NCBI RefSeq assembly: GCF_035920345.1
Contig: NZ_CP109149.1
Coordinates: 5,146,001 to 5,210,000 of the forward strand
Reading direction: 5' to 3'
DNA from: Nocardia vinacea
GTDB lineage: Bacteria > Actinomycetota > Actinomycetes > Mycobacteriales > Mycobacteriaceae
Length of the DNA: 64,000 bases
Numbering within the stretch: the first letter of the stretch is position 1; every line of letters starts with the position of its first letter. The notes beneath the pieces were generated by a model. That model was not told where the DNA came from. It was given only the letters and a program-made list of their open reading frames with translations, and did no database searches. The translations under genes and the position numbers were made by a program. Of this stretch, positions 1 to 9,186 are shown piece after piece.

Positions 1-360
1 GATATCGAAACCGTCTTCACCAAGGACGATCTGCTCACCCACGCCATGATCTTCTGGGTCACCAATTCCATCGGCACCTCGATCCGCACCTACGCCAATA
101 ACAACCGGTACCCCTGGACCCCGTCCCATGACCGCGACCCCGTCATCGAGGCCCCCACCGGTATCACTTTCGTCGGCTACGAGAATCCGCCCGGCGTCAC
201 CACCGCCGCCCGCGTCGAGCACTTCCGCGCCGGCGACCGCGGCCCCTGGTACAACCACGTCAACCTCACCGCCCACGACCAAGGCGGCCACTTCATCCCC
301 TGGGAAATCCCGGATCTCTGGACTCGGGACCTCCGCCGCACCTTCCGCGGCCGCCGCTAG
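1..360 (+). CDS. Epoxide hydrolase (EHN-type alpha/beta hydrolase), C-terminal part
   Basis: The reading frame is open from the first base, so the gene starts outside the window; about 119 residues are visible. The end carries GGHFIPWEIPDLW, the usual place of the catalytic histidine near the C-terminus of microsomal-type epoxide hydrolases (EHN family). Such enzymes open epoxides to diols using an Asp-His-Asp/Glu triad; the nucleophile Asp would lie upstream and cannot be seen. The stop codon (358-360) overlaps the stop of the convergent TetR gene. The family call rests on the C-terminal motif and is fairly secure; the substrate is unknown. Confidence 0.75.
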   Translation, partial: DIETVFTKDDLLTHAMIFWVTNSIGTSIRTYANNNRYPWTPSHDRDPVIEAPTGITFVGYENPPGVTTAARVEHFRAGDRGPWYNHVNLTAHDQGGHFIPWEIPDLWTRDLRRTFRGRR

Positions 361-989
361 GCGGGGGCTTGTAAAGCCGGGAACCAGATGTCGGTGAGGA
401 CGTCGGCAGCCTGGTCGGCCGAGACATCGATGGTGCCCTGCATGGCCCAGCGGGTGAAGAAGCGTTCCAGTTGGGCGACAAGGAGTTCGACGCGTAGGCG
501 CGCCTCGTCGCGACGGTCTTCGGGCCAGCGGGCGAGGTAGGAGGTCATGGCATTGGGCAGGGCCAGGATGCCGCGGCGGGCGATTTCGCGGAATTCCGGT
601 TCCAGTGCGGTTGCCTCGTCCCAGGCGGGCAGCAAGTCCTTGTATTCGTGGAACCAGGCGATGGCGCGGGTCACCCAGTCCACGAATTCCGGGCGTGAGC
701 CGGTGTCGAGTACCCGGTCCAAATCCTCGTAGAAGTGCAGTGCGGTCGGCGCGGTGCTCTGTTCGGCAATGGCGCGCAGGATCTCGAGTTTGCTGCTGAA
801 GTGCAGGTAGAAGGTGGCGCGGCTGCAGCCGACGGCGGCGGCGATGTCGTCGACCCGGACCGCCGCATAGCCCCGTTCGGTGAACAGCGCCTTGGCGCCG
901 TCCATCAGTCTGGCGCGGGTCTGCAGCTTCTGTTCGTCGCGCAGGCTCAGTCCGGGCGGGTTCGACTTGGTCGGCATGGTAGACATCAT
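357..989 (-). CDS. TetR/AcrR family transcriptional regulator
   Basis: A protein of about 210 residues with a typical N-terminal TetR helix-turn-helix (VDDIAAAVGCSRATFYLHF, about residues 45-65) and a divergent ligand-binding C-terminal domain. A GTG at 998 is possible, but it lies inside a perfect palindrome (996-1016). I therefore prefer the ATG at 989 (another ATG follows at 986), which puts the palindrome directly upstream as an operator. The gene is divergent from the flavin monooxygenase operon starting near 1132, so it probably represses that operon and itself; this is inference from position. It is convergent with the epoxide hydrolase, whose stop it overlaps. Confidence 0.85.
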   Translation of the reverse strand: MMSTMPTKSNPPGLSLRDEQKLQTRARLMDGAKALFTERGYAAVRVDDIAAAVGCSRATFYLHFSSKLEILRAIAEQSTAPTALHFYEDLDRVLDTGSRPEFVDWVTRAIAWFHEYKDLLPAWDEATALEPEFREIARRGILALPNAMTSYLARWPEDRRDEARLRVELLVAQLERFFTRWAMQGTIDVSADQAADVLTDIWFPALQAPA

Positions 990-995
990 GTCATT

Positions 996-1016
996 CACTA
1001 GACACCACGTCTAGTG
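996..1016. promoter_or_regulatory. Palindromic operator, likely for the adjacent TetR
   Basis: CACTAGAC (996-1003) and GTCTAGTG (1009-1016) form a perfect 8-bp inverted repeat around a 5-nt spacer (ACCAC). It sits between the divergent TetR gene and the monooxygenase operon, the usual location of an autoregulatory TetR operator. Confidence 0.7.
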
Positions 1017-1131
1017 AGTGCTAATTTGTTGCCTACGTCACTCCACATGCCGCAGGCGGCGCGGGATGGTTCGCCGCACCGGATCCGGTGCCGCCCACGT
1101 GACGGCAATCCTTCGGACGAGGACTACGGAA

Positions 1132-2499
1132 TTGACTCACAGCAATCTGCCCAGGGTATGCGTCATCGGCGCGGGCCCCTCCGGAATCACCGCCGCAAAA
1201 CGCCTGCAGGACTTCGATATTCCCTTCGAGGTCTTCGAGGCGAGCGATGAGGTCGGCGGCAATTGGTATTTCAAGAATCCCAATGGGATGTCTGCCTGCT
1301 ACCAGTCGCTGCATATCGATACCAGCAAGTTCCGGCTCGCCTTCGAGGACTATCCGGCGCCCGCGGAATGGCCGGACTTCCCGCACCATTCGCAGCTGTT
1401 CCAGTACTTCAAGGATTACGTCGACCATTTCGGCTTCCGCGACAAGATCCTGTTCAATACCAAGGTCACCGCGGCCGAGCGGCAGGACGACGGCAGCTGG
1501 CTGGTCACCGCGAGCGATGGCCGCACCCGGGCCTACGACGTCCTGATCGTCTGCAATGGCCACCACTGGGATCCGCGCGTTCCGGACTATCCGGGCGAAT
1601 TCGACGGCGTGCTGATCCACAGTCACGCCTACAACGATCCGTTCGATCCGGTGGATATGCGCGGCAAGAAGGTCGTGGTGGTCGGCATGGGCAATTCCGG
1701 TCTGGATATCGCCTCGGAACTGTCGCAGCGCTTCGTCGCCGAGAAGCTCACCGTTTCCGCGCGCCGCGGGGTCTGGGTGCTGCCGAAGTATGTGAACGGC
1801 AAGGTCGGCGACAAACAGAGTGTGCCGCCGTGGATTCCGCGCAAGGTCAGCCTGAAGCTCAAGCAGCGCTTCGTGCGCAAGTTCCGCGGCGATATGGAGT
1901 TCTACGGACTACCGAAGCCGGATCACAAACCGTTCGAGGCACATCCGTCGGCGAGTGAAGAGTTCCTGCATCGCGCGGGCTGCGGCGATATCGCCTTCAA
2001 ACCGGCCATTACCGCGCTGGAGGGGCCGCAGGTGCGCTTTGCCGACGGCAGCACCGAGGAGGTGGACGTCATCGTCTGCGCCACCGGCTATCACATCAGC
2101 TTCCCGTTCTTCTCGGATCCGAAGCTGGTGCCGGACGAGCAGAACCGCATCCCGCTGTTCAAGCAGATGATGAAGCCGGGTGTGGACAATCTGTTCTACC
2201 TCGGTCTGGCCCAACCGCTGCCGACGCTGGTGAATTTCGCCGAACAACAGAGCAAGTTGGTCGCGGCCTATCTGACTGGTAAGTACCTGCCGCCGGCGGA
2301 GGCGGAGATGAATGCCGAGATCGAGGGGGCCGAACAGCGCCGCAGCGGACGGTATTACAACTCGCCCCGGCATACGATTCAGGTCGAGTTCGAGCCCTAT
2401 GTGCGCGACATGAACCGGGAAATGGCAAGGGGCGCAAAGCGAGCCGCCGCCGTTGGCAATGCCCTGCCGGTGCCCGCCAGGGCACTCGAGAACGCGTGA
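1132..2499 (+). CDS. Flavin-containing monooxygenase (class B)
   Basis: About 455 residues. GAGPSG near residue 13 is the FAD-binding Rossmann loop, FDGVLIHSHAY (about 157-167) fits the FMO signature FxGxxxHxxxY, and GMGNSG (about 185-190) is the NADPH-binding loop. The enzyme should use NADPH and O2 to hydroxylate or insert oxygen into a small organic substrate. The open frame extends upstream to 1018, but homologues begin shortly before the FAD loop. I chose TTG 1132 (Met-Thr-His-Ser), with GTG 1099 as the alternative. It is the first gene of an operon with a serine hydrolase, alcohol dehydrogenase, acyl-CoA ligase and amidohydrolase, suggesting oxidation of a ketone or aldehyde-type compound to a CoA ester. 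Confidence 0.85.
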   Translation: MTHSNLPRVCVIGAGPSGITAAKRLQDFDIPFEVFEASDEVGGNWYFKNPNGMSACYQSLHIDTSKFRLAFEDYPAPAEWPDFPHHSQLFQYFKDYVDHFGFRDKILFNTKVTAAERQDDGSWLVTASDGRTRAYDVLIVCNGHHWDPRVPDYPGEFDGVLIHSHAYNDPFDPVDMRGKKVVVVGMGNSGLDIASELSQRFVAEKLTVSARRGVWVLPKYVNGKVGDKQSVPPWIPRKVSLKLKQRFVRKFRGDMEFYGLPKPDHKPFEAHPSASEEFLHRAGCGDIAFKPAITALEGPQVRFADGSTEEVDVIVCATGYHISFPFFSDPKLVPDEQNRIPLFKQMMKPGVDNLFYLGLAQPLPTLVNFAEQQSKLVAAYLTGKYLPPAEAEMNAEIEGAEQRRSGRYYNSPRHTIQVEFEPYVRDMNREMARGAKRAAAVGNALPVPARALENA

Positions 2500-2509
2500 G
2501 GTCGGCGCG

Positions 2510-3649
2510 ATGACGACATCAGGATTCTGTACGGACGAATTCGCCGGTGTGCGAAAAGAATTGGCTGACCAGATCGCCTCGGGTGCGGAACTCGGGGCAG
2601 CGATCTGCGTGACCGTCGACGGCGAACCGGTCGTCGATATCTGGGGTGGGCACCGCGATCTCGAGCGGACCGTGCCGTGGACCGAGGACACCCTGGTCAA
2701 CGTCTTCTCCATCAGCAAGACCATGACCGCGCTGTCGGCGCTGCTGCTGGTGGACCGCGGCGAGCTGGATGTGCAGCAGAAGGTCGCGCACTACTGGCCG
2801 GAATTCGCCGCGAATGGCAAGGGCGATATCGAGGTTCGCCACCTGCTCGGCCACACCTCCGGAGTCTCGGGTTGGGAGCGGCCGATCGAGCTGGCCGATA
2901 TCTACGACGCCGAGGCGGCGAGCGCGCGGCTCGCTACCCAGCCGCCGTGGTGGGAGCCGGGCACCGCATCGGGCTATCACGCACTGAACTACGGGCATCT
3001 GGTCGGCGAGGTGATCCGTCGAATTACGGGCCGCACCCTCGGCCAGTTCTTCGCCGAAGAACTCGCCGGACCGCTCAATGCCGACTTCCATATCGGCACA
3101 GCACCCGAAAATCATCACCGCATCGCACCACTCGTCCCGCCGCCGCTGCTGGAATTCGATATGGCCACGCTCGATCAAGACAGCATCCTGGTCAAGACGC
3201 TCACCAGTCCCCTGCTCGATATTCCGGAGGCCAATAGTGCCGCATGGCGGAAGGCCGAGATCGGCGCGGTGAACGGGCACGGCAATGCGCACTCGGTGGC
3301 GGCGGTGCAGTCGCTGGTCGCCTGCGGTGGCGAGCTGCGTGGCCGAAGGTTGTTGTCGGAGAAGACAATCGATTTGATCTTCGAACAGCAGTCCGACGGT
3401 GCGGATCTGGCGCTGCTGCTGCCGCTGCGCTTCGGCCTCGGTTACGGACTCCCCCAGTCGCAGACCGCGCCGGAGGTACCCGAGGGGAAGGTCTGCTGGT
3501 GGGCCGGATTCGGCGGCGCCATCGTGGTCAACGACCTCGATCATCGAGTCACCTTCGCCTACACCATGAACAAGATGGCGCCGGGACTCATCGGCTCCGA
3601 TCGTGCGAATGCCTATCTGCGCGCGGTGTTTTCGGTGGTGCGCGGATGA
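2510..3649 (+). CDS. Serine hydrolase of the beta-lactamase (class C/EstB) family
   Basis: A protein of 379 residues. SISK (Ser67, Lys70) is the SxxK catalytic motif, and Tyr156 in GYHALNYG occupies the second-motif tyrosine position. These are features of EstB-like esterases and LACTB-like hydrolases rather than secreted beta-lactamases; no signal peptide is visible, so it should be cytoplasmic. The ATG at 2510 is chosen because a GAGG-type ribosome site lies just upstream and the previous gene ends at 2499. Its last codons overlap the alcohol dehydrogenase start (ATGATG). In this operon it could hydrolyse an ester made by the monooxygenase, if that enzyme has Baeyer-Villiger activity. Confidence 0.85.
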   Translation: MTTSGFCTDEFAGVRKELADQIASGAELGAAICVTVDGEPVVDIWGGHRDLERTVPWTEDTLVNVFSISKTMTALSALLLVDRGELDVQQKVAHYWPEFAANGKGDIEVRHLLGHTSGVSGWERPIELADIYDAEAASARLATQPPWWEPGTASGYHALNYGHLVGEVIRRITGRTLGQFFAEELAGPLNADFHIGTAPENHHRIAPLVPPPLLEFDMATLDQDSILVKTLTSPLLDIPEANSAAWRKAEIGAVNGHGNAHSVAAVQSLVACGGELRGRRLLSEKTIDLIFEQQSDGADLALLLPLRFGLGYGLPQSQTAPEVPEGKVCWWAGFGGAIVVNDLDHRVTFAYTMNKMAPGLIGSDRANAYLRAVFSVVRG

Positions 3650-4689
3650 TGCGGGCACTGCAGCTCACCGAACCCGGTGTGCTCGAACTCCGCAAGGTCG
3701 CGGTGCCCGCGATCGGGCCGACGGATCTGCTGCTGCGCGTCGGTGCGGCGGGTATCTGCCATTCCGATCTGCATGTGCTGCATATTCCGTTCAAGATGCG
3801 CGAGGATCCGCTGACGCTAGGGCATGAGATCGCGGGCACCATCGAGGCTATCGGCAGTGATGTCGACGGTCGGGTGGTCGGTGAGCGCGGGATCGTCTAC
3901 CTGTGCTGGTCCTGCGGTGTCTGCCGAGAATGTGTGAGCGGCAATGAGAATGTCTGCCTCGCCGCCGGACGTACCGCCATGCCGCCGTGTCCGGGACTCG
4001 GCCCGGATGGTGGCATGGCCGAGTACATCCGCATTCCCGCAAGCGCTTTCGTACCCATCGGGGACCTGGATTTTTTGCAGGCGGCACCGCTGGCCGATGC
4101 GGCCCTGTCCAGTTATCACGCCATCGACGGCGCACGAGAGCAGTTGTACCCCGGTTCGGTCGCGGTGGTCATCGGCATCGGCGGACTCGGCCATGTCGCG
4201 GTACAGGTCCTCACCGCGATCAGCGCCACGCGGGTGATCGCCGTTGATGTGAACGAGGACAAACTCGCTCTGGCCGCCCGCTGCGGTGCGGCCGAGGGCC
4301 TGCTCGCCGGTGCCGATACCGCGCACGAAATCCTGGAACGCACCGACGGCCGCGGGGCCGACGCGGTCTTCGACTTCGTAGGTGTCGATGCGACCGCAAG
4401 GCTGGCGGTGGAATCGGTTGCCCCCAATGGCGCGTACCGGATGATCGGACTCGGCGGCGGCGCACCGGAAATCACCGCTGGACCGGCGGGCGGACCCGGC
4501 TGGCCGTGGGGCGCTTCGATCCGAAAGTCCTACGGCGGCACCAAATCCGACCTGATCAACTCCGTTGCCCTGGCCCAGTCCGGCCGCCTCACGGTTGAAA
4601 TCGAACGCTTCGATCTGGCGGACGGCCGCGCAGCCCTCGACCGACTGGAGCGCGGGCTCATCACCGGCCGCGCCGTACTCGTGCCCTGA
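3646..4689 (+). CDS. Zinc-dependent alcohol dehydrogenase
   Basis: A 347-residue medium-chain dehydrogenase. Cys38 (GICHSDLH) and His60-Glu61 (LGHE) are catalytic-zinc residues. Cys90, Cys93, Cys96 and Cys104 form the structural zinc loop, and [13 protein letters not shown] is the NAD(P) Rossmann loop. It should interconvert an alcohol and an aldehyde or ketone. The ATG at 3646 overlaps the stop of the upstream hydrolase (translational coupling); the next ATG at 3649 is equally possible. Its product aldehyde or acid would feed the downstream acyl-CoA ligase after a further oxidation. Confidence 0.9.
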   Translation: MMRALQLTEPGVLELRKVAVPAIGPTDLLLRVGAAGICHSDLHVLHIPFKMREDPLTLGHEIAGTIEAIGSDVDGRVVGERGIVYLCWSCGVCRECVSGNENVCLAAGRTAMPPCPGLGPDGGMAEYIRIPASAFVPIGDLDFLQAAPLADAALSSYHAIDGAREQLYPGSVAVVIGIGGLGHVAVQVLTAISATRVIAVDVNEDKLALAARCGAAEGLLAGADTAHEILERTDGRGADAVFDFVGVDATARLAVESVAPNGAYRMIGLGGGAPEITAGPAGGPGWPWGASIRKSYGGTKSDLINSVALAQSGRLTVEIERFDLADGRAALDRLERGLITGRAVLVP

Positions 4690-4708
4690 AGCTATAAGGA
4701 AGCCTTCC

Positions 4709-6388
4709 ATGACAAAGCCTTTCGATCCACAGGCATTGGCCGCACAGGCCGTGGCGCGGCTGACCGGCCCCGGCGGGCCATTCGAGATGACAGTCGAAGA
4801 TGTACTCGGCGCGCCGATTCCGGTGATCAAGGACCGGGTCCGCTCTTTGCGCGAAGTGCTCGCGGGTTCGATCGCACTGGGTGATCGCGACTACTTGGTC
4901 ACCGAGGACGGGCGAATGTCCTATGCCGAGCACGCTGCTGCGGTCGGCGCGTTGGCTCGTGCGCTGCGGGACCGATACGGCGTCGAAAAGGGCGATCGGA
5001 TCGGCATTCTCGCGGCCAATACTCCCGAATGGGTCGTGGCATTCTGGGCCGCTCAGACTCTCGGTGCGATCGCGGTCGGCTACAACGCCTGGTGGATGCC
5101 GCGCGAAATCGCCTACGGCCTGGAGCACACCAGCCCCGCGGTCCTGATCGTCGATGCGAAACGCGCGGGACAGGTGGCGCAGCTGGACATTCGGGTTCCC
5201 GTGCTCACCATGGAGCACGACCTGCCCGCGCTGATCGCCGAATTCGGCGACGGCGAGCTGCCGCATGCTCCGGTGGACGAGGACGATCCCGCGGTCATCC
5301 TCTACACCAGCGGCACCAGCGGCCGCCCCAAGGGTGCGGTGCATTCGCATCGAAACCTGGTGGCGGTCATCGACTATCACCGTTTCAACGATGCACTCGC
5401 CGCCGCCTTCCAGGGCGGCGTCGACGACGGCAGTCCGAAGGGGCGCCGCTTCCTTCTCACCTCCCCGCTGTTCCACATCGCCAGCCTGCACAATCTGGTA
5501 CTGCCGCGCATGGTGACCGGCGATACCGCCGTCATCTACCAGGGCGCGTTCGATGCCGAGCGGATACTGCGGCTGATCGAACGGGAGCGGATCAGCAACT
5601 GGGGTGCGATGCCGACCATGGCGAGTCGCCTGCTCGAAGTGGATCTGTCGAAGTACGATCTGACCTCGCTGGCCGCCTTCTCGCTCAACTCGGCGCCGTC
5701 TTCGGCCGCACTGCAACAGCAACTGCGCGAACAACTTCCGGTTGCCAAGACCGCGCTGGTGACCAGCTACGGCATGACCGAGTGCAGTACCGCGGCGACC
5801 ATTGCCGCACCGGCCGAACTCGCTGCCTTCCCGGACACCGTCGGCCGACCGGTGATCGGGGTCGACCTGCGGATCCGCGATGCGCTCGGCGAACCCGTCG
5901 GCGAAGGCGTCGAGGGTGAGATCTGGGTACGCAGCCCCTATGTGATGCTCGGCTATTGGGCGGACGAGGCCGCAACCGCAGCCGCCATCACCTCCGAGCG
6001 CTGGTTGCGCACCGGCGATATCGGTGTCCTGGAGCAGGGCCGACTCCGATTGTCCGGCAGGCGTTCGGATCTCATCCTGCGCGGTGGCGAGAATGTCTAC
6101 CCGACCGAGGTCGAGCAGTGCCTGGACGAACATCCCGCGGTGCGCGAATCAGCCGTCGTCGGGCTGCCCGATGAGGATCTCGGCCAGGTGGTCGCGGCAC
6201 TGGTTGTCGTCGAGAATGCTTCCGCTACAACGGAACAGGAACTGGTCGAATTTGCGAAGCAGCGCATCGCGTACTACAAGGTGCCCGCAAAGTGGCGAAT
6301 CACCACAACGCCCCTGACCCGCAATGCGACCGGCAAGGTCGTGCGCGCCGGGATCGCCGAAACCCTATCCGACTCCGCGGCGGAGTGA
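4709..6388 (+). CDS. AMP-dependent acyl-CoA synthetase (FadD-like)
   Basis: A 559-residue adenylate-forming ligase with all core motifs: P-loop [11 protein letters not shown] (about 199-209), YGMTE (354-358), TGD (about 435), the hinge region [16 protein letters not shown], and the C-terminal catalytic lysine in NATGKVV (Lys543). It activates a carboxylate to acyl-AMP and then acyl-CoA. Which acid is used cannot be read from the sequence. The start is supported by AAGGA at 4696-4700, 8 nt before the ATG. It is 19 nt after the dehydrogenase and 4 nt before the amidohydrolase, so all are probably cotranscribed. Confidence 0.9.
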   Translation: MTKPFDPQALAAQAVARLTGPGGPFEMTVEDVLGAPIPVIKDRVRSLREVLAGSIALGDRDYLVTEDGRMSYAEHAAAVGALARALRDRYGVEKGDRIGILAANTPEWVVAFWAAQTLGAIAVGYNAWWMPREIAYGLEHTSPAVLIVDAKRAGQVAQLDIRVPVLTMEHDLPALIAEFGDGELPHAPVDEDDPAVILYTSGTSGRPKGAVHSHRNLVAVIDYHRFNDALAAAFQGGVDDGSPKGRRFLLTSPLFHIASLHNLVLPRMVTGDTAVIYQGAFDAERILRLIERERISNWGAMPTMASRLLEVDLSKYDLTSLAAFSLNSAPSSAALQQQLREQLPVAKTALVTSYGMTECSTAATIAAPAELAAFPDTVGRPVIGVDLRIRDALGEPVGEGVEGEIWVRSPYVMLGYWADEAATAAAITSERWLRTGDIGVLEQGRLRLSGRRSDLILRGGENVYPTEVEQCLDEHPAVRESAVVGLPDEDLGQVVAALVVVENASATTEQELVEFAKQRIAYYKVPAKWRITTTPLTRNATGKVVRAGIAETLSDSAAE

Positions 6389-6392
6389 CGTC

Positions 6393-8135
6393 ATGTACGA
6401 CACCATCATCAAAGACGGACGGTGGTTCGACGGCACCGGCTCGCCGTCGGCCATCCGCCATCTCGGAATCCGGGAAGGTTCTATTGCCACAGTTTCGGCT
6501 GAACCGCTCGACGAGGCCGACTGCCCGCAGGTCATCGATGCCGCCGGCAAATGGGTGATACCCGGCATGATCGATATCCACACCCACTACGACGTCGAGG
6601 TGCTGCAGAGTCCGGCGCTGGCCGAATCCATCCGGCACGGCGTCACCACCGTGCTGCTCGGGTCGTGCTCGCTGTCGACGGTGCATGTCGATGCCTCGGA
6701 CGCCGGTGATCTGTTCGGCCGGGTGGAGGCCATTCCGCGCAAACATGTGATCGCGGCAATGACCGAAATCAAGTCCTGGACTTCGGCGCACGAATATGTC
6801 GAGGCGCTGGAGGCACTCCCGCTCGGACCGAACCTGGCCGCCTTCATCGGACATTCCGATATTCGGGCCGCCGAGATGGGACTGGATCGCGCCACCCGCA
6901 AGGGGATTCGGCCGACAGATGCCGAATTGGCCGCCATGGCGGCGAAACTCGATGACGCATTGGACGCGGGCTTCGTCGGCATGTCCTCCCAACAGTTGCT
7001 GTTCGACAAGCTCGACGGTGAGGTCTGCCGATCACGCACCCTGCCCTCGACCTATGCGACCACCCGAGAACGTCGCAGGCTGAATGCGATCCTGCGGCGT
7101 CGCGGCCGCGCACTACAGGGCGGTCCGGATGTGGCCCGGCCGCAAAGTCTCGTCGCGATGGCGGCGAGCAGCCTCGGCATCTTCCGCAAACCACTCAAGG
7201 TCAGCCTGCTGTCCGCGGCCGATATCAAGGCGATTCCCGCTGTCGCCCAGATCTTTCCGTTGATTGCGCGGGTGATCGATCGGCTGGGCGGCGACTTCCG
7301 CTGGCAGCATCTGCCTGTGCCGTTCGAGGTCTACTCCGACGGTATCGATCTGCCGGTTTTCGAGGAATTCGGTTCGGGCGCGGCGGCACTGCACCTGTCC
7401 AACCAGTTGGAGCAGCGCCGGGAGCTACTGCGCGACGAAGGTTATCGACGCCGATTCCGCAAGGATTACGACAAGAAGTTCGGGCCGCGGGTGTGGCATC
7501 GCGATTTCTTCGACGCCGAAATCGTGGAGTGTCCGGACGCTTCGGTGATCGGCAAGACCTTCGGTCAGGTCGGGCAGGATCGCGGTGGCCTGCATTCGGT
7601 GGACGCATTCCTGGACCTGGTCGTCGAATACGGTGGCAAAGTGCGTTGGCGCACAACGATTTCCAATCATCGGCCGCAGGTGCTCGACAATTTTGCCGCC
7701 GATCCGGGTGTGCAACTCGGCTTCTCGGATGCGGGCGCGCACCTGCGGAATATGGCCTTCTACAACTTCGGGCTGCGGTTCCTGCGCAGGGTGTACGACG
7801 CCGAGCGCGCCGGCCGGCCGTTCCTGTCCCTCGAACATGCGGTGCATCGCATCACCGGTGAACTCGCTGACTGGTACGGCATCGACGCGGGCCATCTGCG
7901 ACCCGGCGATCGCGCCGATCTGGTCGTGATCGATCCCGTCCATCTGGACGAGACCGTCGAGGCGTACGCCGAAGCCCCGATCGCCGTATTCGACAACCTG
8001 TCGCGCATGGTCAACCGCAATGACGCGACGGTGGTCGCGGTACTCGTCGGCGGGGAGTACGTCTTCGGCGGGGGCGTGGCGGGGCCGGTCCTCGGTGTCC
8101 GCCGCACGGGTCGCTTCCTCCGGGCGGGTGCCTGA
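6393..8135 (+). CDS. D-aminoacylase / N-acyl-D-amino-acid deacylase-type amidohydrolase
   Basis: A 580-residue amidohydrolase-superfamily protein. It has the metal motif HxH (His63, His65 in IDIHTHYD) after the small beta domain, SDAGAH near residue 445 with the catalytic Asp, and a C-terminal end typical of N-acyl-D-amino-acid deacylases (LRPGDRADLVVIDP). Family members hydrolyse N-acyl or cyclic amide bonds; many of this length in actinomycetes have no proven substrate. Only 4 nt separate it from the ligase stop. It closes the monooxygenase operon, so an amide-containing substrate for the pathway is conceivable but unproven. Confidence 0.8.
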   Translation: MYDTIIKDGRWFDGTGSPSAIRHLGIREGSIATVSAEPLDEADCPQVIDAAGKWVIPGMIDIHTHYDVEVLQSPALAESIRHGVTTVLLGSCSLSTVHVDASDAGDLFGRVEAIPRKHVIAAMTEIKSWTSAHEYVEALEALPLGPNLAAFIGHSDIRAAEMGLDRATRKGIRPTDAELAAMAAKLDDALDAGFVGMSSQQLLFDKLDGEVCRSRTLPSTYATTRERRRLNAILRRRGRALQGGPDVARPQSLVAMAASSLGIFRKPLKVSLLSAADIKAIPAVAQIFPLIARVIDRLGGDFRWQHLPVPFEVYSDGIDLPVFEEFGSGAAALHLSNQLEQRRELLRDEGYRRRFRKDYDKKFGPRVWHRDFFDAEIVECPDASVIGKTFGQVGQDRGGLHSVDAFLDLVVEYGGKVRWRTTISNHRPQVLDNFAADPGVQLGFSDAGAHLRNMAFYNFGLRFLRRVYDAERAGRPFLSLEHAVHRITGELADWYGIDAGHLRPGDRADLVVIDPVHLDETVEAYAEAPIAVFDNLSRMVNRNDATVVAVLVGGEYVFGGGVAGPVLGVRRTGRFLRAGA

Positions 8136-8204
8136 CGTGGCCGGACCGACCGCCCGCTAGTCGATTCGCTTCGCCGCCGGATCCGCGCTAACTTGAGCGT
8201 TACT

Positions 8205-8224
8205 GGCGAACACAAGTGTTCGCC
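8205..8224. promoter_or_regulatory. Perfect inverted repeat upstream of the alpha/beta hydrolase
   Basis: GGCGAACAC (8205-8213) and GTGTTCGCC (8216-8224) form a perfect 9-bp inverted repeat with a 2-nt centre. It lies 12 nt before the AAGGAGG ribosome site of the hydrolase gene, a position typical of a repressor operator. The regulator is not evident nearby. Confidence 0.65.
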
Positions 8225-8246
8225 TATCCACTCGCAAGGAGGCGAC

Positions 8247-9110
8247 GTGGCGATCTTCACGCATCGCGGTCGGGATGTTGTCTATGACCGCGTCGGCAGC
8301 GGCGCACCGGTCATCCTGCTGCACAATGCGGGCGCCCAGCGCCACATCTGGGACGACCAGGTCGGCGAATTGCGGCACGAGCACGAGGTATTCGCGCTGG
8401 ATCTGCCCGGTTACGGCGAATCCGACCAACCCGCGGACGGCTATCGCCTCGCCGATTACGTGAGCATGCTCGAGACCTTCCTGGCGGAACAGGAACTCAC
8501 CGATGTCGTGCTGATCGGCAACTGTCTGGGGGCCGCCACCTCACTGCGCTACACGATGACGCATCCGGACAACGTGCGCGCTCTGGTGCTGTGCAATCCC
8601 CTGACCTGGAACACCATGCGCGCCGGACGCCAGTCCGGACTGGCGTGGGTCGACGCCAGACTCCCGCTGGCGCCGGTGGCCCGCAGGGTGGCGCTGCCGG
8701 ATGCGGTCATCTCCCGGATCGTCGCCGACCAACTCGGCGCGAACGGGCGGCGGCGCAATCTGCACCACTCGCCGCGTCTCATGGCGCATTGGGGCGATAA
8801 GGGCCGGTTACAGGCGCTGCACGGCCTGGTGCAGGACTTCCCGTCCTATGCCGAACTAGATGTTTTCACCCCCGGCCCCGGATTCCCGCCGATCTGCACC
8901 ATCTGGGGTGAGCAGAACCGCATCCTGTCGGCCCGCGCCGGCGCCCGACTCGACGACACACTGCATCCGCACACCCGAATTCGGCTCACGGAATGCGGTC
9001 ACCTGCCTATGGTGGAGGATTCAGAGACCGTAACGAACATCATCATCACCTTTCTGTCCAGTCCGGAGGTACGGCCGTTCGGCGCGACGGAACACCCGGT
9101 CAAACCTTGA
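8247..9110 (+). CDS. Alpha/beta hydrolase with altered catalytic residues
   Basis: A 287-residue alpha/beta-hydrolase fold protein (HNAGAQRHIWDDQ oxyanion region, nucleophile elbow IGNCLG, C-terminal His252 in ECGHLP). The elbow residue is Cys93, not Ser, and the usual acid position in WGEQNRIL is Asn224, not Asp. Either it is a cysteine-type hydrolase (as in dienelactone hydrolases) or its chemistry differs. GTG 8247 is chosen because AAGGAGG (8236-8242) sits 4 nt upstream; the frame itself stays open back to 8193. It follows the amidohydrolase by 111 nt with its own palindrome, so it is probably separately controlled. Confidence 0.8.
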   Translation: MAIFTHRGRDVVYDRVGSGAPVILLHNAGAQRHIWDDQVGELRHEHEVFALDLPGYGESDQPADGYRLADYVSMLETFLAEQELTDVVLIGNCLGAATSLRYTMTHPDNVRALVLCNPLTWNTMRAGRQSGLAWVDARLPLAPVARRVALPDAVISRIVADQLGANGRRRNLHHSPRLMAHWGDKGRLQALHGLVQDFPSYAELDVFTPGPGFPPICTIWGEQNRILSARAGARLDDTLHPHTRIRLTECGHLPMVEDSETVTNIIITFLSSPEVRPFGATEHPVKP

Positions 9111-9186
9111 TTCCGAGTGTTGATCTTGTTGTTTGACGGCGCCGAACGCGGTTACCCGAACCTCAGCCATCGAGGAAAGGGACGTC

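Noticed and set aside
996..1016. KstR-type box
   Set aside because: CACTAGAC-5-GTCTAGTG lacks the AAC/GTT core at the required spacing.
1132..6388. True mymA operon orthologue
   Set aside because: The monooxygenase has the FMO-type N-terminus and motif, unlike the Baeyer-Villiger type MymA, and the short-chain dehydrogenase and TGS genes are missing.
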